A program made the position numbers and the translations under genes. A DNA stretch of 64,000 nucleotides, from contig CALSRM010000002.1 in the NCBI GenBank assembly GCA_943788755.1, forward strand, positions 217,505 to 281,504. Direction: 5' to 3'. The first letter of the stretch is position 1. The number at the start of each line of letters is the position of its first letter. The DNA is from an uncultured Flavobacteriales bacterium (lineage in GTDB: Bacteria; Bacteroidota; Bacteroidia; Flavobacteriales_D; Parvicellaceae). This document shows, piece by piece, positions 53,891-63,294 of this stretch. Under the pieces are notes generated by a model, which worked only from the letters and a program-made list of their open reading frames with translations, was not told the origin of the DNA and ran no database searches.

Positions 53891-53908
53891 CAACTCAATG
53901 TTTTAAAA

Positions 53909-54367
53909 ATGATACAACGTATTCAGACGATTTATTTAGTCCTTACCACGCTTCTTCTTGGGCTAACTTTTGCTTTTCCATTTGCTACTTATACCTTGGG
54001 TCAAGGCGATGTGATATTTAACGCGTATGGAGTTTCTGAAAATGCTGGAGAAGTCAGTACTTTTTTCCCCTATTATATTACCATAGCGCTTTCCATGGGG
54101 TTAGCATTGTTTTCGATTCTGCAATACAAAAAGAGAAAAGTACAAATCAAGGTTGGCCGTTTTATATATTTATTATTATCAGTAACAATTGCTTTTGTCT
54201 TTATTGACTTTTATTCGTTAAAAGGTCAGTTTAAGATTGATTCTACTGCAGTTTCTTATGGTGTTAGTATGTTTTTGCCCGTTGCTGCGCTGCCTATCCT
54301 GTTTATGGCAAATAGGAACATACGAAAAGATGAAGATTTAATTAAATCTTTAGATAGATTGCGTTAA
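53909..54367 (+). CDS. DUF4293 membrane protein
   Basis: 152 residues from the ATG at 53909; a TTG at 53888 overlaps the promoter and is not used. MIQRIQTIYLVLTTLLLGLTF is the typical DUF4293 start, with four transmembrane segments and the SLKGQFKID loop. Function unknown. Its stop overlaps the convergent phosphoesterase gene by 4 bp. Confidence 0.85.
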   Translation: MIQRIQTIYLVLTTLLLGLTFAFPFATYTLGQGDVIFNAYGVSENAGEVSTFFPYYITIALSMGLALFSILQYKKRKVQIKVGRFIYLLLSVTIAFVFIDFYSLKGQFKIDSTAVSYGVSMFLPVAALPILFMANRNIRKDEDLIKSLDRLR

Positions 54368-54861
54368 ACTCTTTCTCCTAGTTCAACAACTTCTAAGCCT
54401 TCTATTTTTCCTCGTTCTAAGGTAAACCTGAGAATAGTCCTAACTTTATGAATACCGTAAATTCCAGCAGCTCCAGGGTTCATGTAAAGCATTTTCAAAC
54501 GTTTATCCATTTGCACTTTACAAATGTGCGTATGTCCGCAGATAAATAGCTGGGGGGGGGACTTGGTAATTTTATCTCTAATCTTCCAGTCATACACATA
54601 AGGTCTTCCGCCAATATGAGTCAGCCAAACTTCAACCCCTTCTAAAACAAATCTTCTATGTTCGGGAAATTCTGATCTAAGAACATGTCCATCAATATTT
54701 CCATAAACCGCTCGCAATGGAGCAATTTTTTTTAATTGGTCTGTAACACTAATATCACCAATATCGCCGGCATGCCATATTTCATCACATTCCGCAAAGT
54801 ATTTTTCATACTTATCATCGAAATGACCATGTGTGTCAGATATTAACCCAATTCTTTTCAA
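54364..54861 (-). CDS. YfcE/MJ0936-like metallophosphoesterase
   Basis: 165 residues starting at TTG (54861), since an in-frame TGA lies just upstream. ISDTHGHFD, EIWHAGDIGD, VYGNIDGH and FICGHTHICKV are the metal-binding blocks of small calcineurin-like phosphoesterases. It probably hydrolyses phosphodiesters or nucleotides in the cytoplasm. The codons for KSPPQL contain a run of nine G on the plus strand (54552-54560), unusual in this AT-rich DNA and a possible slippage site. Confidence 0.85.
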   Translation of the reverse strand: MKRIGLISDTHGHFDDKYEKYFAECDEIWHAGDIGDISVTDQLKKIAPLRAVYGNIDGHVLRSEFPEHRRFVLEGVEVWLTHIGGRPYVYDWKIRDKITKSPPQLFICGHTHICKVQMDKRLKMLYMNPGAAGIYGIHKVRTILRFTLERGKIEGLEVVELGERV

Positions 54862-54938
54862 TTTTCAACGTTTATTTTTTACAGAAACATTCTATATGTT
54901 TATATTAGCGTGAAATTATAAAAATACTTAAAAGACCT

Positions 54939-57620
54939 ATGAGAATAACAGCTTTTATTATACTCCTCTTTGTCAGTTTAACGTCTTTCGCTCATCGTGG
55001 AAATTTTTTAGCAATTAATAATGTTGAAATAACGGAAACGGAAAAATCATACATCTATTCCTTTGCAGTTGAAAATATTAATTCTGTTGAAGTACGCGAT
55101 ATTAAAATAGAGTTTGTAGTTAATAGTAAATCAGTTTTTCAAAAATATTATCCTTTATTAAAAGCTGAACACAATTTTTTCAATGAGCAGTTTGAAGTCC
55201 CGAAGAAATGGATTAACGCAAAAGTTGATCTAGTTCAAATTGAAATTACAGAAATTTTTGGTAAAAAAGATGATTGGGGAGGTTGGGATGGTCCAACTTT
55301 CAAACAGGTAAATACAGCATTTTCTGAATTTATAGCCGATGCACCTTGGAGAATGAGCAAAACAGATGAGTCTGGTAATACCCGAGGTATTCCTATTCAT
55401 ATGTTTCTGCACGATGCAGATGAAGTTATTGGTACAAGTCCACAAATAGATTACATAAACATTAAAGTGAAAAACGTATCAGATAATAGCTTTGCTTCAC
55501 CATTAACATACAATTCAATGAATGCTGCTGACTTTGATGCATTATTTTCTTGTCAAGCTGTTGCCGATGCAGGAATGAATGTTAGAGGCTTTAACTATGG
55601 AGATTTTAGTACTTCCACGAGTTATACTCTAGATTTCGATATTGATACAGATTGGTCAGGAGGAAATTTTTTAGAAGTAGATGAAAACTTCTATTATTTC
55701 ACATTTACAATACCACCATCGGATTTAGTTGGCCTGTCGGATGTTGTGGATATTGAAGTAACTTGTTCCTATGATAATCTTTTACCTCTTCCATGGGGGG
55801 ATGATGTAATACGCCTAAGAGTTTTTAGATCAGATGAAGATATTCCTACCCAAAGTAACTTCTATAGAGGCGATACCCATCTTCATTCTATGTTTACACA
55901 AAATGAAGCTGAAGTTGGATTGCCATTATGCGGGACAAAAGAAGTGGGGCAATTAATTGGATTGGATTGGATTACAACAACTGATCATACATCGGATTTT
56001 GATAATTATGGTGGGGGAAATATTACTACCAACTGGGATAGAATAAAAGCAGAAGCAGCCGCATATAATGCTGCGGATCCATCTTTAATTTATATACCGG
56101 GTCAAGAGGTTGCCGTTGGCAATTCGAATAGTGAACTAGTTCACATGTTAGCTTACCCTAGTTATACTTCCGTGTCTACTTTTCCGTTTATGGGAGATGG
56201 AAATGGTGATTTGACAGCAACATCAAAAACGGTTGATATTGTAGCTGATCAATTAGCTTCCTTCGGAGGCTTTTCATATGCTGCTCATCCTTTTGCAACA
56301 GAATCAAAGTTGCCTACAGTGCCCGTTGTTGGCGGGATTTGGAATTTAGGTTACGCAGGATTTACGATAAACGGATTAACTTTTCCTGAAACGGGGGGAA
56401 ACATTATTGCCAATGATGAAAACCTAGATTCTGATATTTTGTATGTACAAAATGGGGTATTAATGGGTAATGGGAAGTTGATAAAAGATGGGATAAAGGG
56501 ATCTCAGATTTGGAATGTTAGAAATACCTTATCAACCGCAGGAGATGCGAATGATCCATGGGATGTATTGTATGTTTCAGATCCGTTTACGCAGTTTGAT
56601 ACTGCTTCATATAGTTTTCATATCAAGAAATTTAGACAAGGGCAGGAAATCACCAATTACATTAATCAGTTGGGGCTCCAGCTTAAAAATGGAGATAGCA
56701 CTTATCAAAATTGGAAGATGTATATTTCTGCTGGTGCAGATGCGCACGGATCGTTTAATTACTCTAATACAAATGATTTTGCGAGTTTAGGTACAATTAA
56801 CAATAACGCCGTGGGTAAATTGTCAACGTTAGCTTATTCTGAAAATGGAATGGGAACAAATGGGGAGAATGTATTAAAGGCTTTGTACTTCGGTAATACA
56901 ACCTTATCTGATGGACCAATACTTACCATAGGAATAAGTGATGATGGTGAAAATACTTCAAACGAAGTACTGATGGGTGAGGATGCTGTTGTCAATGTAT
57001 TATCATTAGATGATTACTATTTTAATTACAATTATACTACTTCTGCGGAGTTTGGAGAGGTAACAAAAATTACAATGATTGTAGGAACAGAGACTGGAGA
57101 AACACGAAAGAATATTCCTTTAACATCGGTTACTGGAGACAATTTAGAAAGCTATTCCTTGACTGATATTTTAGATTTGGTGCTCGGAACTGGAAATACA
57201 CCTCAAGATGCGTATTTTTATGTTAGAGCGGAAATGCAAACATTTATTGATTATACGGGTCAGGAATTAATCAGAAGAACAGACTTTGATTTCTTTCACT
57301 CGTTCACGAATCCAATTTGGATAAAGTTAAGTGACGTTACTTCTGCAATTACTGATGCTGAACTGGTTGGAATAATTCCGGTGATTGGACCAAATCCATT
57401 TAATGATTCATTTACCCTTTATTTGTCTAACCCAGAACAGGAAGAAGTAAAAGTAGAAATGTATAATGACATAGGGCAATTAATATTTCAAGAAGTTAGC
57501 GTGATTACTGATGCTGGTATCGAATATTCAGCGAAAGAATTAGGACTTTCTATTGGAATGTATACTATGAAAGTATTTGTGGGTGAAGAAAGTAGAGCAA
57601 TTAGGGTTGTTAAGGACTAA
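54939..57620 (+). CDS. Secreted PHP/CehA-like metal-dependent hydrolase with T9SS tail
   Basis: 893 residues, signal peptide ending TSFA. From about 305: FYRGDTHLHSMFTQNEAEVG (PHP motif), LDWITTTDHTSDFDNY, IPGQEVAVGNSNSELVHMLAYP and SYAAHPFATESKLP carry the His/Asp/Glu metal ligands of the PHP-fold CehA/McbA-like group; SAGADAHGSFNY completes the site. The N-terminal 300 residues are beta-rich. The C-terminus (IGPNPFNDSFTLYLSNPEQEE...IGMYTMKVFVGEESRAIRVVKD) is a type A T9SS domain. Substrate unknown; phosphoesters are the usual target of the fold. Confidence 0.85.
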   Translation: MRITAFIILLFVSLTSFAHRGNFLAINNVEITETEKSYIYSFAVENINSVEVRDIKIEFVVNSKSVFQKYYPLLKAEHNFFNEQFEVPKKWINAKVDLVQIEITEIFGKKDDWGGWDGPTFKQVNTAFSEFIADAPWRMSKTDESGNTRGIPIHMFLHDADEVIGTSPQIDYINIKVKNVSDNSFASPLTYNSMNAADFDALFSCQAVADAGMNVRGFNYGDFSTSTSYTLDFDIDTDWSGGNFLEVDENFYYFTFTIPPSDLVGLSDVVDIEVTCSYDNLLPLPWGDDVIRLRVFRSDEDIPTQSNFYRGDTHLHSMFTQNEAEVGLPLCGTKEVGQLIGLDWITTTDHTSDFDNYGGGNITTNWDRIKAEAAAYNAADPSLIYIPGQEVAVGNSNSELVHMLAYPSYTSVSTFPFMGDGNGDLTATSKTVDIVADQLASFGGFSYAAHPFATESKLPTVPVVGGIWNLGYAGFTINGLTFPETGGNIIANDENLDSDILYVQNGVLMGNGKLIKDGIKGSQIWNVRNTLSTAGDANDPWDVLYVSDPFTQFDTASYSFHIKKFRQGQEITNYINQLGLQLKNGDSTYQNWKMYISAGADAHGSFNYSNTNDFASLGTINNNAVGKLSTLAYSENGMGTNGENVLKALYFGNTTLSDGPILTIGISDDGENTSNEVLMGEDAVVNVLSLDDYYFNYNYTTSAEFGEVTKITMIVGTETGETRKNIPLTSVTGDNLESYSLTDILDLVLGTGNTPQDAYFYVRAEMQTFIDYTGQELIRRTDFDFFHSFTNPIWIKLSDVTSAITDAELVGIIPVIGPNPFNDSFTLYLSNPEQEEVKVEMYNDIGQLIFQEVSVITDAGIEYSAKELGLSIGMYTMKVFVGEESRAIRVVKD

Positions 57621-58231
57621 TTAAAAATCCACAATAAAACAGGTTTTGAGGTTGCTTTTAATTTCTTGTCTAGTATTTTCATCATGTCATTTGAAACTGC
57701 TGGACATCCCCAACCTTCAGGAGTGCCATTTGGGTAAATAGGAATATTTGATATGCTTTCCCAAGAATGCAGAACAATAAGCCTTCGGTAAGCATTTACA
57801 TTGGAAGTTTCTAATCCATGAAGTTTATAATTAATATGTATTCCCCAATTACTATAACCTCTTTTTCCAATTTTGTACTTACCGAGTGAAGACAAATGAC
57901 TATCTGCTATATTGCTGAATATTGGCGCTGTTTTAGTCTCGTCTCCGCTATGTGGAGAGTCGCCGCAACCATGGCTGCAAAGACCTGATTGAGCCATAGA
58001 GCTACTGTTAAAATCCCAAATAAACAGGCGGTCTTTTCCGGAGTGAATTCCCATATCTACTAAAATGCAAAAGTCAGTATTAAAGCCTTTATTTTTGCAG
58101 TATTCTAAAGCTTCTTTCGCTTTTTCTGTTTGACTTAAAGATTTACTAATAGAGGGTTTTTCGCTCAAGGATGTGTTTTCAAATATCAAAATAACTATAG
58201 GAAAGAGTAAGATTAAAAATAGAAGTTTCAT
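57617..58231 (-). CDS. Murein L,D-transpeptidase-like (YkuD_2) protein
   Basis: 204 residues, N-terminal signal/membrane anchor (MKLLFLILLFPIVILIF). FCILVDMGIHSGKDRLFIWDF, SSLGKYKIGKRGYS, HGLETSNVNAYRRLIVLHSWES and PEGWGCPAVSND contain the conserved His and the catalytic Cys (GWGCPAVS) of the YkuD_2 catalytic-domain family. It is exported, and probably acts on peptidoglycan or is a relative of L,D-transpeptidases. Its 3' end overlaps the PHP gene by 4 bp. Confidence 0.85.
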   Translation of the reverse strand: MKLLFLILLFPIVILIFENTSLSEKPSISKSLSQTEKAKEALEYCKNKGFNTDFCILVDMGIHSGKDRLFIWDFNSSSMAQSGLCSHGCGDSPHSGDETKTAPIFSNIADSHLSSLGKYKIGKRGYSNWGIHINYKLHGLETSNVNAYRRLIVLHSWESISNIPIYPNGTPEGWGCPAVSNDMMKILDKKLKATSKPVLLWIFN

Positions 58232-58396
58232 TGATTTATGTTTATTCGGTAATATTCATATATTTCGAAAAGATACAGCGGAATTATAGATGTTATTCCG
58301 AATAATTTTATTCGTTAGGATTTACTTATTAATTGATATGAAAGATCGAAATGTCTTGCATCTGCTATTAATTTCAATATTAATAATCTACTTTTG

Positions 58397-58981
58397 ATGA
58401 AAAATAAAAGAGATATGAAATGGATGTCAATTATAACAATTATTTTCGCTTTCAGTTCTTGCTCAAATGCACAAATTGATGAGGATGAGAAAATCATATA
58501 TGAATCTGATAATATGGATACAATAACATTAGGTGCAGGTTGCTTTTGGTGCGTCGAAGCCGTTTTTAGTGAGTTAAAAGGTATTGAGTCTGTTGTAGCC
58601 GGTTATGCTGGAGGATTCGTAAAAAATCCAAGTTATAAAGATGTTTGTAGTGGTACAACTGGGCACGCTGAGGTGGCGCAAATAACATATATCCCTTCTG
58701 AAATTTCATTAGGAGATATTCTAGAAGTATTCTGGAAAACGCATGATCCAACTACTTTAAATAGACAAGGCGCAGATATTGGAACTCAATACAGATCTGC
58801 TATTTTTTATCATAATGAAAAACAAGGTAATGAAGCTAAGTCTTTTAAGCAGCAACTTACAGACTCTGAAGCATGGGATAATCCAATTGTTACTGAAATA
58901 GCACCAATATCAAATTATTCAGTAGCAGATAACTACCATCAAAATTATTTTTCCCAAAATGGAGATCAATCAATATTGTAA
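58397..58981 (+). CDS. msrA: Lipoprotein peptide-methionine (S)-S-oxide reductase
   Basis: 194 residues from the ATG at 58397; a TTG one codon earlier and an ATG at 58415 are alternatives. Residues 1-22 form a lipoprotein signal (lipobox SSC, Cys22). The MsrA domain starts at DTITLGAGCFWCVEAVF with the catalytic Cys49, followed by GYAGGFVKNPSYKDVCSGTTGHAEV, DIGTQYRSAIF and ADNYHQNYF. It repairs oxidised methionine in envelope proteins (inference from the signal). Confidence 0.93.
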   Translation: MKNKRDMKWMSIITIIFAFSSCSNAQIDEDEKIIYESDNMDTITLGAGCFWCVEAVFSELKGIESVVAGYAGGFVKNPSYKDVCSGTTGHAEVAQITYIPSEISLGDILEVFWKTHDPTTLNRQGADIGTQYRSAIFYHNEKQGNEAKSFKQQLTDSEAWDNPIVTEIAPISNYSVADNYHQNYFSQNGDQSIL

Positions 58982-59138
58982 GTTTGTAATCCAACCAAAA
59001 TTGGATAAATTCAGAAAAGTATTTGCTTCAAAACTTAAGTAGTCTTTGTAATAGTAGCGGGATAAGTCTTTTTTTTATACATTCGAATTATTCTTTGGCA
59101 AGCATTTTGAGTTAGTGTAGGAAAAGAAAATTAATTAT

Positions 59139-60433
59139 ATGAAAAAAATATTATTATCCTATAGCAGTGTTAATAGCTGGATTGACTTTTGGTCAAAATG
59201 TTCAAGACCAGAAAGTTTCATTTAAGTATGTCCAATTGCCATCGAATCCTATACCAAAGGAGCATTTCAAATTATAATTTGGTTGTACGATATTATCTGG
59301 CTACGCTAAAAGTAATGAAGATTCTATGTCTGTATATCAAAATAAGCTATCTACTTTTGAAGCAGAATTTGCAACTTGGTTGGAAGATAAAAAGAGAGTT
59401 GATAAGCTGTATTTAATGGAGTTAGCTAAGTGGGAAAGAGCAGTAAATGCAACTGTTTCTCCAGCTGTGGCGCCAGTTATGCCTATAAAACCTCCTTATG
59501 CAAATCAACCTGTCAAAGAAGAGATAAGACTTCCTTTATTAACTGAGGATGTTACTGAAGTTCAAACAAGTGGTGCAATTAATCTTGAGGGATATACAAA
59601 AGGTGAAGGTGGAGCTATAGTTACATTGGCAATATTGGGCTTTCAAAATGCGAGTATTACCGTCAAAAAAACTGGAACTGGTGCAGCAACCAAATATAAA
59701 TATACAAGTTCTTGTAAAATGCCTGTCAAGGTTACTGTAGAAGTTCCCGGAGAAGGGGTAATTCTTTCAGAAACGGTTAATGATAAACTACAGACATCGG
59801 TTATTAAGTCATATGACAATCAGTATGAACATCAAGTTTGGTTAATTGATAACTATGATACTTTTTGGGCTGAGAAGACAGAAAGGCGCTGTTAGGCTAG
59901 CGTCGTTAAAAGCCGCAAACGCATTAATCAATGATAAATGTGGTTATCCGAAAAGAACGCGATCTACGGAAATATATACCGTTAAAAAACATAAAGGGCA
60001 TGATTATTCAGATTTGATTGATGCCTATACAAATGTTAAATCGGGTTACGATTTACTGTTTAAGGATGTTGACAGAAAAAGTGCAATTGCTAAAATTGAA
60101 AATGGAATAGAAATTTGGGAGGATGCTTTAGAGGAAACTAACCCTTTTGATAATAAAGATAGGGTTAACAAAAAAGTAACTGCATTATTATATGCTAATT
60201 TAGCGGAAGCTTATATGTGGATAAATGATTTTGACGCTGCGGACAACTATCTTCAAAAAGCAAAGATTGGAGGTGTTTCAAAGTACAAGACATTTGCTAA
60301 GAGATTGCAGAGGTGTATTGAATGGACTGAAAGCCAGATACGAAGCAAACAACTAAAAAAAGAAGATGTTCTATTATTAAAGCACTTATTTGGCAGTCAA
60401 ATAAGTGCTTTTTTTGTGTTATATCCCTTATAA
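59139..60433 (+). pseudogene. Secreted TPR protein, at least three frameshifts
   Basis: The start ATGAAAAAAATATTATT opens a frame that soon stops; IAVLIAGLTFGQ and NVQDQKVSFKYVQLPSNPIPKEH are read in another frame, a signal peptide plus mature N-terminus. After further indel(s) near 59270 the frame of MSVYQNKLSTFEAEF...PPYANQPVKEEIRLPLL runs to about 59890, where one extra base (GAAGACAGAAA) moves it into the frame QKGAVRLASLKAANALINDK. The C-terminal part contains TPR-like helices (VNKKVTALLYANLAEAYMWINDFDAADNYLQKAK). A terminator hairpin at 60380-60415 lies inside the last codons of that frame, so the true stop is probably earlier. As written it is broken; one to four sequence errors could make it one intact gene. 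Confidence 0.75.
60380..60415 (+). terminator. Intrinsic terminator
   Basis: AAGCACTTATTTG (60380-60392) and its complement CAAATAAGTGCTT (60398-60410), followed by a T run. It overlaps the end of the open frame above. Confidence 0.85.
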
Positions 60434-60483
60434 ACATTGTAATTCAAACAATTTTCAGTAAACTCGCAGTTCGCTAGTATTAA

Positions 60484-61458
60484 ATGTCAATATTTACAGA
60501 TATGAGTCGTGTAGTTTTAATCGAAAATAATTCAGAAATTGGTGCTGGTACAAGAGGTGCAAGTCTTGGTGTAGATGCTTTAAGGATAGCTGCTTTTAAT
60601 AGTAAAAGTGATTATTTTAACAAACATGCGCTTGAAAGAATTGAAAATGAAAATGATCGATTATTTGAGGAGATAGATTTCCCAAGTGCAAAGAGAATGG
60701 AAGACGTATTAAAAGTCTTTAATAGGATTTGCGATAAGGTGGATGAAACATTTCAAAAGAACAGATTTCCATTGATATTAGCAGGAGATCATTCAAGTGC
60801 TGGCGGAACTATTGCAGGTATAAAAAAATCCAATCCGAATAAACGTTTAGGCGTAATTTGGATTGACGCGCATGCAGATTTACATTCTCCATATACTTCT
60901 CCTTCCGGCAATGTCCACGGAATGCCTTTAGCCACTGCATTAAATTTCGACAATAAAGAGCACAAAATAAAAGAATTAGAGCCAGAAGTAATTGAAGCTT
61001 GGGAGAAGTTAAAAAATGTTGGAGGCATAGCTCCCAAAATTAACTCTGAAGATTTGGTTTTTATTGGAGTAAGGGATACTGAAGAATCAGAAGATTATGT
61101 TATTGCGAATAATTCTATTTATAATGTCAGTGTGGAGTATGTTAGAAGGAATGGGGTAGAAAAAGTATCTGCAGAAGTACTTGATTACTTAAAAGAATGT
61201 GACATGCTTTATCTTTCGTTTGATGTTGATAGTATGGACTGCGATTTAGTTTCTTATGGAACAGGGACACCTGTGGCGAATGGAATTACCGAACAAGAGG
61301 CGAGTGGATTAATCAATCATTTTCTTATTGACAAAAGATTAGGTTGTTTTGAAGTTGTTGAAATCAATCCTTGTTTGGATAACAAACAAAATAAAATGGC
61401 TGAGACAGCATTTCGCATTTTAGAAAATGCCACCTCAATTATTGAAAAGAGAGGATAG
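60484..61458 (+). CDS. rocF: Arginase/agmatinase-family ureohydrolase
   Basis: 324 residues. GDHSSAGG (His103), WIDAHADLH (Asp128, His130, Asp132) and SFDVDSMD (Asp247, Asp249) are the manganese-binding motifs of the ureohydrolase family; the N-terminal GAGTRGASLGVDALR matches arginases. It most likely hydrolyses arginine to ornithine and urea; agmatinase or formiminoglutamase activity is less likely. argS follows 53 bp downstream. Confidence 0.9.
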   Translation: MSIFTDMSRVVLIENNSEIGAGTRGASLGVDALRIAAFNSKSDYFNKHALERIENENDRLFEEIDFPSAKRMEDVLKVFNRICDKVDETFQKNRFPLILAGDHSSAGGTIAGIKKSNPNKRLGVIWIDAHADLHSPYTSPSGNVHGMPLATALNFDNKEHKIKELEPEVIEAWEKLKNVGGIAPKINSEDLVFIGVRDTEESEDYVIANNSIYNVSVEYVRRNGVEKVSAEVLDYLKECDMLYLSFDVDSMDCDLVSYGTGTPVANGITEQEASGLINHFLIDKRLGCFEVVEINPCLDNKQNKMAETAFRILENATSIIEKRG

Positions 61459-61511
61459 TACACCTTCTTTATTAATTGCAATTAAATTATTTATTAGAGA
61501 ACAATATCTAA

Positions 61512-63293
61512 ATGAGAGTATTAGATAATATCATTCAAAATGTGGTAAAGGCTATTGAAGCTTTGTACTCCCAAGAATTACCAATTCAACAAATTCAGAT
61601 TCAAAAAACAAAAAAAGAATTCGAAGGAGATTTGACTTTGGTTGTTTTTCCTTTACTTAAAGTCACAAAAAAATCGCCTGAACAATCAGCTGAAGAAATG
61701 GGGAATTGGCTTTTGGGAAACTCCAATATTCTTAATTCTTACAATGTTGTAAAAGGGTTTTTAAACCTTTCAATAGAAGATAAAATTTGGTTAGATCAGT
61801 TCAATGTTTGGGCAAGAGATGAAAATTTTGGTAAATCCACTTCTTCTACAGGAAAAACTTTTATGGTGGAGTATTCCTCTCCAAATACTAACAAGCCGTT
61901 GCATTTAGGGCATTTAAGAAATAATTTTTTAGGTTATTCAGTTGCTGAAATATTAAAGGCAAATGGACATGAAGTTTATAAGACACAAATAATCAACGAC
62001 CGAGGAATACATATTTGTAAAAGTATGTTGGCGTGGCAATTATTTGGTAATAATGAAACACCAGAATCTAGTGGTATGAAAGGTGACCATCTTATTGGGA
62101 AATACTATGTTGCCTTTGATAAGGAGTACAAAAAGCAAATAGCAGAGTTGGTACATGGCGGAATGGAGTCGAAGGATGCAGAGAGAGAAGCTGAAATATT
62201 TAAAGATGCACAAGCAATGCTTCGTAAATGGGAGGCAAGAGATCCCGAGGTCTATAGGCTTTGGGAAACTATGAACGCATGGGTTTATTCAGGATTTGAA
62301 AGAACTTACACGGAAATGGGAGTTGATTTTGATAAACTTTATTATGAATCTAATACTTACATTTTAGGGAAAGATGTCGTGGAGAAAGGCTTAGCGGATA
62401 ACATTTTTTATAAAAAAGAGGATGGCTCAGTCTGGTGTGATTTAAGTGATCATAAAATGGATGATAAATTATTACTCCGTGCGGATGGAACATCTGTTTA
62501 CATGACACAAGACCTAGGTACGGCGATAGAACGTTATAAAGATTATACAAACTTATCGGGTCTTATTTATACAGTAGGAAACGAGCAAAATCATCATTTT
62601 AAGGTTCTTTTCACAATACTGAAGAAAATAGGATATTCGTGGGCTGAAGGATGTTATCATCTTTCCTATGGTATGGTAGACTTACCTACTGGTAGAATGA
62701 AGTCTAGAGAAGGAACTGTTGTAGATGCCGATGAGTTAATGAAAAGTGTAATTCAGGATGCTAAAGAAATGACGCAAGAAAGAGGGCATTTAGATGGTCT
62801 TTCTGATTCAGTTAAAGATGAACTTTACAAAACAATTGGTCTTGGAGGGTTAAAATATTACTTGCTGAAAGTTGATCCAAAAAAAGGAATGCAATTTAAT
62901 CCTGAAGATTCAGTTGATTTAAACGGAAATACCGGTCCTTTTATTCAATATACATACGCAAGGATTCAATCTATACTGAGAAAAGTTGAGACTTTTCATA
63001 AAGGGTCTGAGACAGACTTATTACTGGAGCCTGCGGAAAAAATATTATTGAAAGATCTTTCAGAATTCCCAAGCGTGATTGAAGAAGCTGGCAAAAGCTA
63101 TAGCCCTGCATTACTCGCTAATTACACATATGAATTGGTGAAGAATTATAATTCATTTTATCAATCCCTATCAATTATAAAAGAGGAAGATCCTAACAAA
63201 AAAGCATTTAGAATAGCAATTAGCTATAAGGTAGGAGAGGTAATTAAATTATCAATGCAATTGTTAGGTGTAAACGTTCCTGAAAGAATGTAA
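61512..63293 (+). CDS. argS: Arginyl-tRNA synthetase
   Basis: 593 residues. The N-terminal additional domain starts RVLDNIIQNVVKAIEALY; SSPNTNKPLHLGHLRNNFLG carries the HIGH-type motif (HLGH), and MKSREGTVV stands in for KMSKS. The C-terminal DALR-type anticodon domain ends LLGVNVPERM, the conserved ArgRS tail. It charges tRNA-Arg. Confidence 0.97.
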   Translation: MRVLDNIIQNVVKAIEALYSQELPIQQIQIQKTKKEFEGDLTLVVFPLLKVTKKSPEQSAEEMGNWLLGNSNILNSYNVVKGFLNLSIEDKIWLDQFNVWARDENFGKSTSSTGKTFMVEYSSPNTNKPLHLGHLRNNFLGYSVAEILKANGHEVYKTQIINDRGIHICKSMLAWQLFGNNETPESSGMKGDHLIGKYYVAFDKEYKKQIAELVHGGMESKDAEREAEIFKDAQAMLRKWEARDPEVYRLWETMNAWVYSGFERTYTEMGVDFDKLYYESNTYILGKDVVEKGLADNIFYKKEDGSVWCDLSDHKMDDKLLLRADGTSVYMTQDLGTAIERYKDYTNLSGLIYTVGNEQNHHFKVLFTILKKIGYSWAEGCYHLSYGMVDLPTGRMKSREGTVVDADELMKSVIQDAKEMTQERGHLDGLSDSVKDELYKTIGLGGLKYYLLKVDPKKGMQFNPEDSVDLNGNTGPFIQYTYARIQSILRKVETFHKGSETDLLLEPAEKILLKDLSEFPSVIEEAGKSYSPALLANYTYELVKNYNSFYQSLSIIKEEDPNKKAFRIAISYKVGEVIKLSMQLLGVNVPERM

Positions 63294-63294
63294 T

